Shown: positions 7,268-15,627 of the stretch, in pieces | How the letters are laid out: each line of letters starts with the position of its first letter | How positions within the stretch are numbered: the stretch's first letter is position 1 | From: Streptomyces carpinensis | Lineage (GTDB): Bacteria; Actinomycetota; Actinomycetes; Streptomycetales; Streptomycetaceae | Direction of reading: 5' to 3' | Assembly (NCBI RefSeq): GCF_002154505.1 | Contig: NZ_MUBM01000319.1 | Location: 1-38,160 of the forward strand | Length of the DNA: 38,160 nt | Notes under the pieces: model-generated | The model's input: the letters and a program-made list of their open reading frames with translations, nothing else | What the model was told of the DNA's origin: nothing | Database searches by the model: none | Translations under genes and position numbers: made by a program

Positions 7268-8288
7268 GTCAGCGACCCCTAGTGAGTGCGTGACCCCTGG
7301 CTGCGTCAAGCCGCCCAAGACCAAGCGTCTGGGCCTGTGTTCCGCCTGCGAGGCATGGACCAAGCGACATGGAGGCGCCGACCCCAGTGCCCGGCCAGGC
7401 CTCACAGAGCGCCCGACGATCTGCGTCGTCGAACCATGCACCAACCGGGTGCGAGTCAAGAGCCGTGGCTGGTGCCAGGCCTGCTACGAGTGGTGGCGCC
7501 AAGGCAAGGGCGACCCCGCTGAGCGTTTCAATGACGGAGCGCCAGAGCGCACGTGCGCGGCCGACGGATGCACCCGCGCGTTCCGCAGCGACACCCACGA
7601 GTGGTGCCAACCGTGCCGCCGCTGGTCCGCCCGTCACGGCGGAGCCGACCCCAGCACGCGCCCCAGGGCGACCCCAGTGGAAGGCGGTTGCACCGGCGAG
7701 GAGGGCGGAGAGCGATGTGCGAAGCCCGTGTACAGCCCTCGGCATGGGTGGTGCCGCATGCACCACACCCGGTGGAAACGGCATGGCCACCCGGCCGTCA
7801 AGCGCGAGAACCCGAACATCAACACGCTCGCCAAGATCGTGACCCAGGCACTGGCCATCACTCCGAACGCGAACGGCTGCCGCATCAACACAGGCGTGTG
7901 GGGTGGCGACAAAGACGGATACCCGGTCGTCAGCCTCAGCGGCCGACGTCGGCGGGTCACGCACCTCGTGCTTGAGGACCTGCTCGGTCGACCGTTGGAG
8001 CCCGGCGAGCAGGCCAACCACCATTGCGACACGCCGCCGTGCGTCGAGCGCACGCACCTGTTCGCGGGCACGCATGAAGACAACATGGCCGACATGATCG
8101 CTAAGGGACGAAAGCCCGTGGGCGAGGTCGTCGCGACGGCCGAACTGGAAGCCGACCAGGTGCGGCTGATCCGCGACGAGTACGCCAGGGGCGCGGCTAC
8201 CCAGGCAGATCTGGCCGAGCGCTACGGCGTCAGCCAGACCCACGTATCGCGCATCGTCCGCCGTGTCTCCTGGGCGCACCTGCTCTGA
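7266..8288 (+). CDS. HNH homing endonuclease with four zinc-finger-like modules (HNH-1)
   Basis: The 340-residue product has three parts. Residues 1-180 hold four ~40-residue modules of the form CxxxxC...GWCxxCxxWxxRHGGADPxxRP. Residues ~225-290 form an HNH domain with H-C-D-x-P-P-C-V-E and HLFAGTHEDNMADMIAKGR. The end (EADQVRLIRDEYARG...LAERYGVSQTHVSRIV) is a helix-turn-helix segment seen in phage HNH homing enzymes. Such enzymes cut related alleles lacking the gene and spread by repair. It is inserted between the adaptor and tail terminator genes in reverse orientation, leaving 2 bp to the adaptor stop and overlapping the next start. Zinc binding and target recognition are inferred. Confidence 0.85.
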   Translation: MSATPSECVTPGCVKPPKTKRLGLCSACEAWTKRHGGADPSARPGLTERPTICVVEPCTNRVRVKSRGWCQACYEWWRQGKGDPAERFNDGAPERTCAADGCTRAFRSDTHEWCQPCRRWSARHGGADPSTRPRATPVEGGCTGEEGGERCAKPVYSPRHGWCRMHHTRWKRHGHPAVKRENPNINTLAKIVTQALAITPNANGCRINTGVWGGDKDGYPVVSLSGRRRRVTHLVLEDLLGRPLEPGEQANHHCDTPPCVERTHLFAGTHEDNMADMIAKGRKPVGEVVATAELEADQVRLIRDEYARGAATQADLAERYGVSQTHVSRIVRRVSWAHLL

Positions 8289-8290
8289 GG

Positions 8291-9094
8291 TCACGGCCAC
8301 GTCGTCACCCTCGGACGCTTGAAGTCTGGTGAGTAGACACGGGACGGCGAGGTGAGCCGGTACGGGTTCACAACGCTCAGCCACAGGTCTACGAGCGGCA
8401 GACCGGTCCGTCCCTCTTTGTAGATGAGCGTCGGGTCGCCGAAGTCCATTTCCACGCCCTGGCGGATGAATCGGGTTGCGCCGCGTTGCGTGGCCTTGCA
8501 GCCGCACGAGCCGCTGCCGCAGCCCTTCATCAGGTGACAGGTCAACTCGCTCACGGCCGCCACGGCGGCCTCGTCGACCGGCAGCCCCCACCGGTACGTC
8601 ACGCTGAACGTGTTGGGCTGGCCGGGCGCCGCGCTCATGTCTTGGCAGTCTGGCCAGCACTCGCCGTCGGTACGCACCAGCCGGCCGGGCGCGTCCACTC
8701 GGTATGCGGTGGCGGGGAGGACCTGGCCGTCGATGTTCACCTCGGTCACGTCGTACACCGGGGTCTCCAGCCAGACTTCGCACAGCTCCCCGCAGGAGCA
8801 GTCCGACTTGCAGCCGCACACCGAGGCGTTGCGCCACAGCCCGTCTGAGCCGATGTACGGGATCCACGGGCCGGTGCCGATACCGGCCTGGAAGCTCACC
8901 GGGGAGGACTCCAGACAGGCCCGCTTGCAAGGTCTCACAACGACGGGGCACGGGCCGATGCGTCGCCCCGACAAGGCCCACAAGATCTGTGACGCGATGA
9001 GCGTCCAGCGCTCGATCTCCTCCGGTTCCTTGCCTTCGGTCTCGCAGCACAGCTCTGTCGGCCAGGCCATGCACGGGCCTGTCTGGAGTGGCAT
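8291..9094 (-). CDS. Head-to-tail adaptor/connector protein
   Basis: The start at ATG 9094 overlaps the stop of the upstream gene (TGATG) and has GGGAGG ahead, giving 267 residues. The stretch IASQILWALSGRRIGPCPVV followed by VRPC is a signature I associate with actinophage head-to-tail adaptors. The middle is strikingly Cys-rich (CGCKSDCSCGELC and CHLMKGCGSGSCGCK) and the C terminus carries DLWLSVVNPYRLTSPSRVYSPD, also typical of this family. These proteins ring the portal and link capsid to tail. It sits after the major tail protein and Stealth-like gene, an unusual order, and its end meets HNH-1 head-on with 2 bp between stops. Confidence 0.75.
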   Translation of the reverse strand: MPLQTGPCMAWPTELCCETEGKEPEEIERWTLIASQILWALSGRRIGPCPVVVRPCKRACLESSPVSFQAGIGTGPWIPYIGSDGLWRNASVCGCKSDCSCGELCEVWLETPVYDVTEVNIDGQVLPATAYRVDAPGRLVRTDGECWPDCQDMSAAPGQPNTFSVTYRWGLPVDEAAVAAVSELTCHLMKGCGSGSCGCKATQRGATRFIRQGVEMDFGDPTLIYKEGRTGLPLVDLWLSVVNPYRLTSPSRVYSPDFKRPRVTTWP

Positions 9095-9807
9095 CACGGC
9101 CTCCCTGTCTCGTAGCCGCACGGCGACGGGAAGCGGGCGCGGATCATCCGGCCGACCTCGCCGTTGGTGAACGAGTCCGGCATGGTCGACAGGAACGGCG
9201 TCGACCGGTCGAAGCGCGGCCCGCGGTGCATGACCTTCACGTCGCGGATCTGCTCCCCGCCGATCTGGGCGAGGTTCCCGTACAACGACCGCTTGTGCAG
9301 CGCCTCCACGCCCTGGCCGGCGTCCAGCGCGCGCAGCATCCCGGCCTTTCGGACGGGCAGCGGGACGTGCAGCTCATACGACAGCGGGTCCTGGTGCCCG
9401 AGGTCGGCGAGGAGCTGGCGGGTGGCGCGCATCCCCCGCAGGTAGGCGCCCGACGCGCGGGCCGCGTAGTACTGCTCGACCTCCCGGACGGGGCCGCGGT
9501 GCAGCATCGGCATGCGGTCGAGCGGCTCCATCAGGAACATGTCGTCGTTCGCCCACAGGAACGGGTCGCTGATCTCCGGGTGTTGGCAGGCGTGCCGCAT
9601 CGCCAGCGTCGTGTTCTGGAACTTCGTCCCGCCCGCCTGCTGGGTCGGGATGTGCTCCACCCCGCCCACCCACGGCGGCCGGTAGCCGATGATCCAGACA
9701 CGCCGATGCGGGAGGTGGGCCTCCCAGGAGCGCAGGGCGTACCTGAGCTGCTGGTTGACCATGCCCTCCCGCACCGGCACGACGAGATCGGGGACCTCCA
9801 CCGTCAC
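9094..9807 (-). CDS. Stealth-like glycan phosphotransferase/glycosyltransferase
   Basis: GTG 9807 overlaps the stop of the major tail gene (GTGA), giving 237 residues. NQQLRYALRSWEAHLP, VWIIGYRPPWV, GTKFQNTTLAMR and WANDDMFLMEP match the order and spacing of the conserved core of Stealth-family hexose-1-phosphate transferases, whose NDD is central to activity. Bacterial members add sugar phosphates to capsular polymers. In a phage tail operon it may decorate virion proteins or a surface sugar. Compared with bacterial Stealth proteins it is short and lacks the first and last conserved regions, so it may be a minimal catalytic core. The tight overlaps on both sides imply co-expression with tail genes. 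Confidence 0.6.
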   Translation of the reverse strand: MTVEVPDLVVPVREGMVNQQLRYALRSWEAHLPHRRVWIIGYRPPWVGGVEHIPTQQAGGTKFQNTTLAMRHACQHPEISDPFLWANDDMFLMEPLDRMPMLHRGPVREVEQYYAARASGAYLRGMRATRQLLADLGHQDPLSYELHVPLPVRKAGMLRALDAGQGVEALHKRSLYGNLAQIGGEQIRDVKVMHRGPRFDRSTPFLSTMPDSFTNGEVGRMIRARFPSPCGYETGRP

Positions 9808-10505
9808 GACGTCAGACAGAGGTCGCCCTGTACCGGCGTGTACGCACACGTGGGCTCGGGCGGCGCCACGTTGGTCAAGAACATCCTCTTGTGACAGTTG
9901 CTGCCGACCGGCGTGAGCATCGGGCCCGCCGTGCCGGCCGCGTCGATCGGCATGACGTCGTACGGGCCAACGCCCCAACCGCCGCCGGTCCGGGTGTTAC
10001 CCGTCATCTGCAGCGTGACCGCCTCGCTGCCGATCTCCAGGTCGCCCAGGATGCCGTTCGACACCCACGGCAGCAGGAAGTACAGCCAGGCGCCGCCCGT
10101 GCCCTCGGCCTGGCAGACATCCTCACCGAGGACCTCCGCCCAGAACTCCAGCGCGAAGCCCGTCTTACAGGCGATGCTGCAGTCGTCGTAGCCGATCGGC
10201 TGGCCGTCGAACCCGTAGACGACCGGGTTGCCGGTGGTGATCTCCAGGAACTCGGGGCTGACGGAGAAGAAGTTGATCTCCACACCGAAGGAGTTCAGAG
10301 TTGTGCAGCCCTTGCGAAATCCGCAGACCTTACCGTTGGCGGCCTTGTACTGAAGGTCGTCTCCCTCGTCCGTGTCTGGCGAAAGGGAGATTGACGCCAG
10401 GCAATCGAAGGTGAATCCGTTGTCTTCGCCGCAGACGGGCCGACCGCACTGATCGACCCTAGTTACCCTGACCACATCGAGATTCGAAATCAGTGGACAT
10501 GACAT
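9804..10505 (-). CDS. Major tail (tube) protein
   Basis: ATG 10505 follows AGGGAGG within leader D and gives 233 residues starting MSCPLISNLDVVRVTRVD. The segment SPEFLEITTGNPVVYGFDGQ followed by IGYDD is characteristic of actinophage major tail proteins, which stack as hexamers to build the tube. The C-terminal half is strand-rich, with GTAGPMLTPVGSNCHKRMF near the end, and has about a dozen cysteines. The gene heads a transcription unit that continues through the Stealth-like, adaptor, tail terminator-like and gp10-like genes. As with other abundant virion proteins here, it is led by the conserved leader with a hairpin over the ribosome binding site. Confidence 0.8.
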   Translation of the reverse strand: MSCPLISNLDVVRVTRVDQCGRPVCGEDNGFTFDCLASISLSPDTDEGDDLQYKAANGKVCGFRKGCTTLNSFGVEINFFSVSPEFLEITTGNPVVYGFDGQPIGYDDCSIACKTGFALEFWAEVLGEDVCQAEGTGGAWLYFLLPWVSNGILGDLEIGSEAVTLQMTGNTRTGGGWGVGPYDVMPIDAAGTAGPMLTPVGSNCHKRMFLTNVAPPEPTCAYTPVQGDLCLTS

Positions 10506-10567
10506 GGGCGTCAAACCTCCCTTGAAACAGGGAGCCCGGCCCACAACCAGCGGCTGTGACCAGCATA
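10506..10567 (-). promoter_or_regulatory. Conserved leader copy D (major tail protein)
   Basis: On the minus strand: TATGCT (10567-10562), 8 nt, CCGCTGGTTGTGGGCCGGG, then CTCCCT-gtttca-AGGGAG (10534-10529 with 10522-10517). The 3' arm is the ribosome binding site AGGGAGG, so folding would hide it. The start is 10 bases further on. Regulatory function is inferred from eightfold recurrence. Confidence 0.75.
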
Positions 10568-10595
10568 GCCAGCCACAGCCGCAGTTCCAGGTGCC

Positions 10596-11498
10596 TTACG
10601 CCGGGTCAGGCTGTAGCCATCCCCAGCGCTTGCCGACTCGGATCGCCGAGATGGTCGCCTTGCTCACGCCATAGCGCTCGGCAAGGACCACGCCAGGAAC
10701 ACCGGCGTTGAGGTCCCTCCGAATCTGCAGTACATGCTCGGCCTTCAGTACGGACTGGCCGTTGACCTCACCCCGGCTGCTACGTCCTGCTTCCACCATG
10801 TCCAGCATGTTGCGGTCGTGGTCACCGAGGTACAGGTGCCGGATGTTGATGCATCCTTCGGCACCCCGATGACAGGTGTGCAGCACGTGAGCCTCGCCCG
10901 GGTCGCCGTTGGCGAGGATCCACACCGCTCGGGAGGCGTTCATCTCGACGTCTCCGAGCCGGGCGCGCGGCCTTCCTCCCCTTCCGCCATCCATGAGGAT
11001 GCATGAGTCCCCCGTAGCAGCTGCCGCCGCCTTCAGCTCCTCCAAGACCTGGCCGTTCGCCCTCACGATGGTGACGAGCGGGTCGCCGTACCTCTGCAAA
11101 CGCGCAGCATGCTTGGAACACATCTTGTGCCGTCGTGCCGGTAGCCCGCACCTCTCACCTTTCTCCAACACCGTGCAGGTGGACCGGCCACTACCAGGGC
11201 CGATAGGAACGGGGCGACCGTCAGGGTCGGCGTCGCCATTGCGCCTGGACCAGTCTCGGCAGACGTTGCACCACCTCCATTTGAGAAGCGCGGTGCGGGG
11301 GCAGCGAGTTCCGTCGTCGAAAGTGACGGCGCACGGAGTGGTCGGTTTGGTTCGCTGCTGCCGGCCGTTGGGGTCTGCGCCCCCGTTGTTGTACGACCAC
11401 TTCTTGCACTGGCGGCAGGTGCCGTCTGCGTACGCGCGCGGGCGCCCGCATGGTGTTCCGTCCGCGAAGAAGACGCGGCACTTGGTACCGTCGGTCAA
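10596..11498 (-). CDS. HNH homing endonuclease with three zinc-finger-like modules (HNH-2)
   Basis: TTG 11498 follows AAGGAG and gives 300 residues. Residues 1-130 hold three Cys modules (TKCRVFFADGTPCGRP...CRQCKKWSYNNGGADP and two relatives). Residues ~165-240 hold the HNH core, HTCHRGAEGCINIRHLYLGD followed by RNMLDMVEAGR. The C terminus has a helix-turn-helix segment (LAERYGVSKATISAIRVGKRW). It shares the architecture of the HNH genes at 7266 and 30366, but is collinear with the virion genes, not antisense. It follows the glycosyltransferase gene after a 150-base gap and lies just ahead of the major tail promoter. Nuclease activity is well supported by family; zinc binding is inferred from Cys spacing. 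Confidence 0.85.
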   Translation of the reverse strand: MTDGTKCRVFFADGTPCGRPRAYADGTCRQCKKWSYNNGGADPNGRQQRTKPTTPCAVTFDDGTRCPRTALLKWRWCNVCRDWSRRNGDADPDGRPVPIGPGSGRSTCTVLEKGERCGLPARRHKMCSKHAARLQRYGDPLVTIVRANGQVLEELKAAAAATGDSCILMDGGRGGRPRARLGDVEMNASRAVWILANGDPGEAHVLHTCHRGAEGCINIRHLYLGDHDRNMLDMVEAGRSSRGEVNGQSVLKAEHVLQIRRDLNAGVPGVVLAERYGVSKATISAIRVGKRWGWLQPDPA

Positions 11499-11521
11499 GT
11501 CGACTCCTTACCAGTCGGCTA

Positions 11522-11558
11522 GCCCTCGGGATCTGGCGCCCACCGCCACCCCGAGGGC
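11522..11558 (-). terminator. Hairpin between glycosyltransferase and HNH-2 genes
   Basis: GCCCTCGGG (11522-11530) pairs perfectly with CCCGAGGGC (11550-11558) around a 19-base loop, in the 150-base gap after the glycosyltransferase stop. There is no T run, so it could be a terminator of the GC-rich actinobacterial kind or an RNA processing hairpin. Confidence 0.4.
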
Positions 11559-11648
11559 GAATTGCTTTCCACCTCACATTCTTCCAAATTTCGGACAACA
11601 CTCGCGGGTGAATTCGCCCTTGCCGCACGGTTATTACAAGGCCGTGAA

Positions 11649-13619
11649 TTACGCGCTGACCAATTCCTGAATCGCGTCGGCCCACAGCTTCAGTTCCTGG
11701 CGGGCCTGGTCGGCGAGGAAGGCACTCCGCGCGAACGCCGCCGCGGTGGCTGCGGCGCGGCGGTCGCCGTCGGCGGACAGTTCCTTGATCGCGGCAGCCC
11801 AGGCGGGGACGTCCGCGCGCTCGAGGAACGTCGCGGCGTCGCCGAGGGCTTCCTGCAGGCCGGGTGTCGGGTGGGCGATGACGGGGATGCCGGAGGCGAG
11901 GGCCTCCACGGCCGCCATGCCGTACGACTCGTAGATGCTCGGCGCGAGCAGCACGCCGGTGCGCGCCCAGACGTCGTCGCGCATGTTCGACGTCTGCGGG
12001 ATGACCCGGGCGTTCGGCGGGACGGGGCAGGGGTGCTGCTGGCCGTGGGCGCCCGTGACGCCGAGGAATGGCAGCTCGCGGCACAGCTCGGCGGCCCCGC
12101 ACCAGGTGTTGACGCCTTTCTCCCGGCTGAGGTTGACGAGGGTGACGTGGTGGCCGGTGGCCGGCGCGCGGTGCTCTTCGGGGATGACGGGCGGGTGCAC
12201 GATCAGGCGCGGGATGCGGTCGACTTCGGCGTACCGCGGGGCCAGCGACCGGATGATCCACTCGGTGTTGTAGACGCACAGGTCGGGCTGGAGGTGGAAT
12301 GCGCGGGCGTTCAGCTCGAAGTCGCTGTGGAGGACCAGCAGCGACTTGGAGCCGATGGCCTTGGCGAGGAGGATGGCGCGCTCGGCGAACCCGTGGTGGC
12401 TGACGATGGCCTTCGGCCGGATCGAGCGGAGGAGGGCTTCGGCGCTGGCCGGGGTGGCTTTGCGGTGCGGGACGCCGTCCACGTCCCAGGCCGCTGGTGC
12501 TTCGGGCATCTGGGAGACGACGACGAGGACCTGCAGGCCGGCGGTCTTCAGGGCCCGCATCATCGTCTGCAGCATGGTCTCCGACCCGGCGCGCCGGTAG
12601 GGCACCGAGTAGTGCACCCAGGCCACGGCGTCAGGCCGCGACGGCGGCAGGGGCGCCGCTGCAGGGCGTCTGCGCGGTGCCGCGGCGGGCCGGGGCTTGT
12701 GCAGGCTCTCGCAGGCCTCGGTGAAGGCCGCGAGGTTACCGTCGTAGTCCTGGCGGTCGGCGTGGGCGCGGGCGGTGTCGGCCGCTGCGGTGTACGCGGC
12801 CGGGTCGTCGAGGCGGCGGATCTCGGCAGCCCACCGGGCGGGGTCGTCGCGGGGCACGTAGACGGCGGCGTGGCCGAGGGCCTCGCGGATGCCGGGCAAC
12901 GGGGCGGCGATGACAGGGATGCCGGACAGCATGGCTTCGACACCGACCCGCCCGTACGACTCCCGCGTGGACGGCATCAACAGCAGGCGGGTCCGCGCGT
13001 ACAGCTGCCGCGGGTCCATCCGGTCGACCAGCTCGACGTTCGGCAGGCCCAGGAGCACCTGGTGGCCGGCTGCGCGGACGACGAGGAACCGGATGTCGGG
13101 CAGCTGCTCGGCGACGGCGGCCAGGACGTCGGCGCCTTTCGCCGCGGTGGAGCCGTTCAGGGTGACGAGCTGGCCGGGCGTGGTGCGGTACTGGTCGGGG
13201 TTGATCGGTGGCGGGGAGACGAGTGACGGGCCGCGGTAGGCCGGGTAGTGGGCGCGGCATGCCTCGGACGGGAACCAGGCGAGCGCGGGCCTTCCAAGCT
13301 GCAGGGTGGCGGACATGCCGTGGACGAGCAGGAGGTGCGGCACGCCGCGCACCTGGCCCAGGATTCCAGGTGCGCGGCGGTCGCCGTGGTGAGAGAGGAC
13401 CAGCTCGGGCCGGACCGCTTGGACGGCCCGCCACCAGTAGCCGAGCGGCCACACCCTCACCCCGTCCTCGGTACGGACGGCGGACGCGCCCGGGGTGGTG
13501 GTGACGACGTCGACCTGGTGGCCGGCGGCGACCAGGCCGTGAACGTACTCGCGGGTGGTGACGTGGGCTCCGGTCGGCGGGGCGGAGCCGTACGTGGGGA
13601 GGAGGGCCAGGACGCGCAC
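11649..13619 (-). CDS. Double-domain GT4 glycosyltransferase
   Basis: The 656-residue product contains two complete GT-B halves. The first (residues ~1-300) begins MRVLALLPTYGSAPPTGAHV and contains PSTRESYGRVGVEAMLSGIP; the second (residues ~345-650) contains PSIYESYGMAAVEALASGIP. Both carry the E-x7-E motif of GT4 enzymes and the following GIPVIA...P. A Pro/Ala/Arg-rich linker joins them near 315-335. Each half also has a NGSTAAKG or NLSREKG sugar-nucleotide-site loop. Two different activities in one chain are plausible, for example successive sugar additions to a virion protein or host polymer. It ends the operon that begins with the minor tail protein at 15541. The start GTG 13619 has only a weak AGGCGG site. 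Confidence 0.85.
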   Translation of the reverse strand: MRVLALLPTYGSAPPTGAHVTTREYVHGLVAAGHQVDVVTTTPGASAVRTEDGVRVWPLGYWWRAVQAVRPELVLSHHGDRRAPGILGQVRGVPHLLLVHGMSATLQLGRPALAWFPSEACRAHYPAYRGPSLVSPPPINPDQYRTTPGQLVTLNGSTAAKGADVLAAVAEQLPDIRFLVVRAAGHQVLLGLPNVELVDRMDPRQLYARTRLLLMPSTRESYGRVGVEAMLSGIPVIAAPLPGIREALGHAAVYVPRDDPARWAAEIRRLDDPAAYTAAADTARAHADRQDYDGNLAAFTEACESLHKPRPAAAPRRRPAAAPLPPSRPDAVAWVHYSVPYRRAGSETMLQTMMRALKTAGLQVLVVVSQMPEAPAAWDVDGVPHRKATPASAEALLRSIRPKAIVSHHGFAERAILLAKAIGSKSLLVLHSDFELNARAFHLQPDLCVYNTEWIIRSLAPRYAEVDRIPRLIVHPPVIPEEHRAPATGHHVTLVNLSREKGVNTWCGAAELCRELPFLGVTGAHGQQHPCPVPPNARVIPQTSNMRDDVWARTGVLLAPSIYESYGMAAVEALASGIPVIAHPTPGLQEALGDAATFLERADVPAWAAAIKELSADGDRRAAATAAAFARSAFLADQARQELKLWADAIQELVSA

Positions 13620-13627
13620 GCCGCCGC

Positions 13628-13897
13628 CTACTTGCCGTCGCTGGGCTGGCTGTCGTTCCCGCTGCCGGGCAGCTCGTCGATCGGGACCGTGCCGTTCGGG
13701 GTCGGCGGCACGTCACCGTCGGAGGCGATGAACGCGGCAGCCTCCTCGGCCACGGCCTGGCGGGCGGCGTCCTGCCGGGCCCGGTACTCCTCGACGGTGA
13801 CCTCCTGCCAGCCCTCGGGGACGGCCGCCGTCGAGAACGGGCCGTCGGCGATCTCCATGGAGCCGTTCCCCTCCGGGGATACGAAGTAGCGCGTCAC
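13628..13897 (-). CDS. Small acidic protein, unknown function
   Basis: GTG 13897 follows AGGAGG and gives 89 residues starting MTRYFVSPEGNGSMEIADGP. The middle is helical and Ala/Glu-rich (VEEYRARQDAARQAVAEEAA) and the C terminus is disordered-looking (PPTPNGTVPIDELPGSGN). It lies 15 bases after a minor tail protein and 8 bases before the glycosyltransferase, in one operon. I recognise no family; a small tail-associated or chaperone-like role is possible. Confidence 0.65.
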   Translation of the reverse strand: MTRYFVSPEGNGSMEIADGPFSTAAVPEGWQEVTVEEYRARQDAARQAVAEEAAAFIASDGDVPPTPNGTVPIDELPGSGNDSQPSDGK

Positions 13898-13912
13898 GGT
13901 AGGTCCTCCTGG

Positions 13913-15541
13913 TCAGTCGCGGGTCTGGGTGCTGAGCGTGGCGTCGCTGATCCAGCTGTTGATCGTGATCGAGCCCGCGATCACGTGGACGGCCGGGAAC
14001 GCAACGATCTGCCAGGCCGTGGACGCCGGGATGCGGAACGAGGCATCGCTGACGCTGCCGGCGTACCGCTCCCGCCGCGCCGCGCCGAAGGCCGTGTAGA
14101 CGCCCTCGATCGGCCGGGCGCCCACAGTCGTGCCGTTGATCTGGAGGATGTAGCCGATCTCGAACGTCGCCGTACTGTTCGCACTGATGTCGACCGAGGC
14201 GTGGCAGTGGACGTTGTAGCCCCAGGCCCGGCACATGTTGCCGAACGCGTTGGCCGGAATGCTCCACGCGACGTTGGCGACCGTGCCGCCGGGCGACAGC
14301 GACACCCAGCCGCTCGTCACGCCCTGCGTGACGGTCGAGGCCATGTGGTCGATGTAGAAGTGGTCGTCGATCGAGTAGTGCTCGGGCGGCGTCCACAGGA
14401 AGCCGGTGTTCGGGTCGCAGCGCAGCGTGGAGTTCTGCGCGGCGTCGCAGCTCCAGTGATCCGCCCACGCGTCCAGGCCGCGCGCCGGGCGGGCCGCCAG
14501 CGGCGTCGCGGTGGTGCCGTCACCCTGCAGGCCGCAGCCGACCTCCAGCGGCGGGTCTGGCGCTACGAACAGGCGGCCGTCCGCACCGAACCCGAGCTGG
14601 TTGCCCGTGTCGCTCGATGGGGCGACGAGCAGCCCGTCCCCTGTGGCCTCCAGGCCGTTCTGCTCCGGGGCCACGATCACGTCCGCCTCGACGACGTAGG
14701 GGTCGGCTGCGCTGCCGCTGCCGGTGATGGTCGTGTCGACGGTGCTCGTATCCTGCGACTGCAGGACCGTCGCGGTCGAGGCTGGGGCCGGGGTATAGAT
14801 CCCGCCGTCCGTGCCGATACTCGTCTGGTTCCCGGCGTCGGTGGACACCTTGACGCCGATCTCGCCGGTCGCCGGGTCGTACGTGGCGCCATCGACGGCG
14901 GAGAAGCAGGTCCGGACGTCCGCGCACTCCACGAACAGGCCGTCCGGGCCGTCCTGCAGGAGGTTGCTCCCGCCCTGCGGCGGGGCCGGGTCCAGGATGA
15001 CGTCCGTGCTGACGATGTAGGGATCGGCCGCGGTGCCCGTACCCGCGACTGTCGTGTTCGCGGTCTGGGTGTCCCCAGCCTGCACGACGGTCGGCGCCGA
15101 GCTGCTGGCCGGCGGCGCGTACAGACCGCCGTCCGTGCCGATGCTGACCTGGTTCCCGGCGTCCGTGGACACCTTCGCGCCGATCTCGCCCGTCGCCGGG
15201 TCGTAGGTGGCGCCATCGGTCGCGGAGATGCAGGTCCGGACGTCGGCGCACTCCACGAACAGGCCGTCCGGGCCCTCTTGCAGCAGGTTGGTGCCGCCAC
15301 GGGGCGGGGACGGGTCGAGGATCACGCTGCCGGTGATCTCGTACGGGTCATCGGCTGTGCCGCTGCCGGTCAGGTCGAAGTCGACGGTCTCACTGTCGGT
15401 GACGGCCAGCGCGGTCGTGCCACCGCCTCCGGTAGCCGAGATGACGTACGGGTTGGCGGCGCTGCCGTTGCCGGTGACGGTCGTGCCCGTCCCGGCGGTC
15501 ACGCGGCAGTTGCACGGGCTGACGCCGCAGCACTTGCTCAT
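13913..15541 (-). CDS. Minor tail protein with repeated GxGTAADPY modules
   Basis: ATG 15541 follows AGGAG in leader E and gives 542 residues. The N terminus is Cys-rich (MSKCCGVSPCNCR). Four short motifs of the type GSGTADDPYEI recur near residues 24, 59, 167 and 270, and two ~108-residue units (59-166, 167-274) are nearly identical. The C-terminal ~190 residues form a different, strand-rich domain (YSIDDHFYIDHMASTVTQG, SLSPGGTVANVAWSIP) like receptor-binding or tail-tip domains. The repeats probably form an extended stalk with the last domain at the tip. It heads the operon that continues to the small protein and the glycosyltransferase. Host-binding is inferred. Confidence 0.7.
   Translation of the reverse strand: MSKCCGVSPCNCRVTAGTGTTVTGNGSAANPYVISATGGGGTTALAVTDSETVDFDLTGSGTADDPYEITGSVILDPSPPRGGTNLLQEGPDGLFVECADVRTCISATDGATYDPATGEIGAKVSTDAGNQVSIGTDGGLYAPPASSSAPTVVQAGDTQTANTTVAGTGTAADPYIVSTDVILDPAPPQGGSNLLQDGPDGLFVECADVRTCFSAVDGATYDPATGEIGVKVSTDAGNQTSIGTDGGIYTPAPASTATVLQSQDTSTVDTTITGSGSAADPYVVEADVIVAPEQNGLEATGDGLLVAPSSDTGNQLGFGADGRLFVAPDPPLEVGCGLQGDGTTATPLAARPARGLDAWADHWSCDAAQNSTLRCDPNTGFLWTPPEHYSIDDHFYIDHMASTVTQGVTSGWVSLSPGGTVANVAWSIPANAFGNMCRAWGYNVHCHASVDISANSTATFEIGYILQINGTTVGARPIEGVYTAFGAARRERYAGSVSDASFRIPASTAWQIVAFPAVHVIAGSITINSWISDATLSTQTRD
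14720..15367 (-). repeat. Two tandem ~324-bp coding repeats in the minor tail gene
   Basis: Two in-frame units of about 108 codons (15367-15044 and 15043-14720) encode GSGTADDPY/GTGTAADPY followed by VILDPxPPxGGxNLLQxGP, CADVRTCxSAxDGATYDPAT and GTDGGxY. They probably arose by tandem duplication and are a likely hot spot for length change by recombination. Confidence 0.75.
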
Positions 15542-15610
15542 GGGCGCTCCTGGCTCAATGCGAGGGAGGAGGCGCCCGGCCCACAACCAGCGGCGTCGTA
15601 GTCGAGTCTA
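15542..15610 (-). promoter_or_regulatory. Conserved leader copy E (minor tail protein)
   Basis: On the minus strand: TAGACT (15610-15605), CCGCTGGTTGTGGGCCGGG, then GGGCGCCTCCT (15577-15567) pairing with AGGAGCGCCC (15551-15542), one bulged base. The 3' arm contains the ribosome binding site AGGAG and ends at the ATG. The 5' arm overlaps the end of the core. Confidence 0.75.
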
Positions 15611-15627
15611 GGTTGCGACCAGCGGCG

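Noticed and set aside
7269..9074. Minus-strand open frame of 601 codons covering HNH-1 and the adaptor region
   Set aside because: It runs through the adaptor and HNH genes out of frame with both.
11562..13226. Plus-strand open frame of 554 codons opposite the GT4 gene
   Set aside because: The minus strand encodes two clear GT4 domains with E-x7-E motifs; the plus frame has none.
14720..15367. Tandem repeats considered as a CRISPR-like array
   Set aside because: Units are 324 bp, contiguous and coding, with no spacers.
13985..15601. Plus-strand open frame of 538 codons opposite the minor tail gene
   Set aside because: High-GC shadow; no start site, and its apparent repeats only mirror those of the real minus-strand gene.
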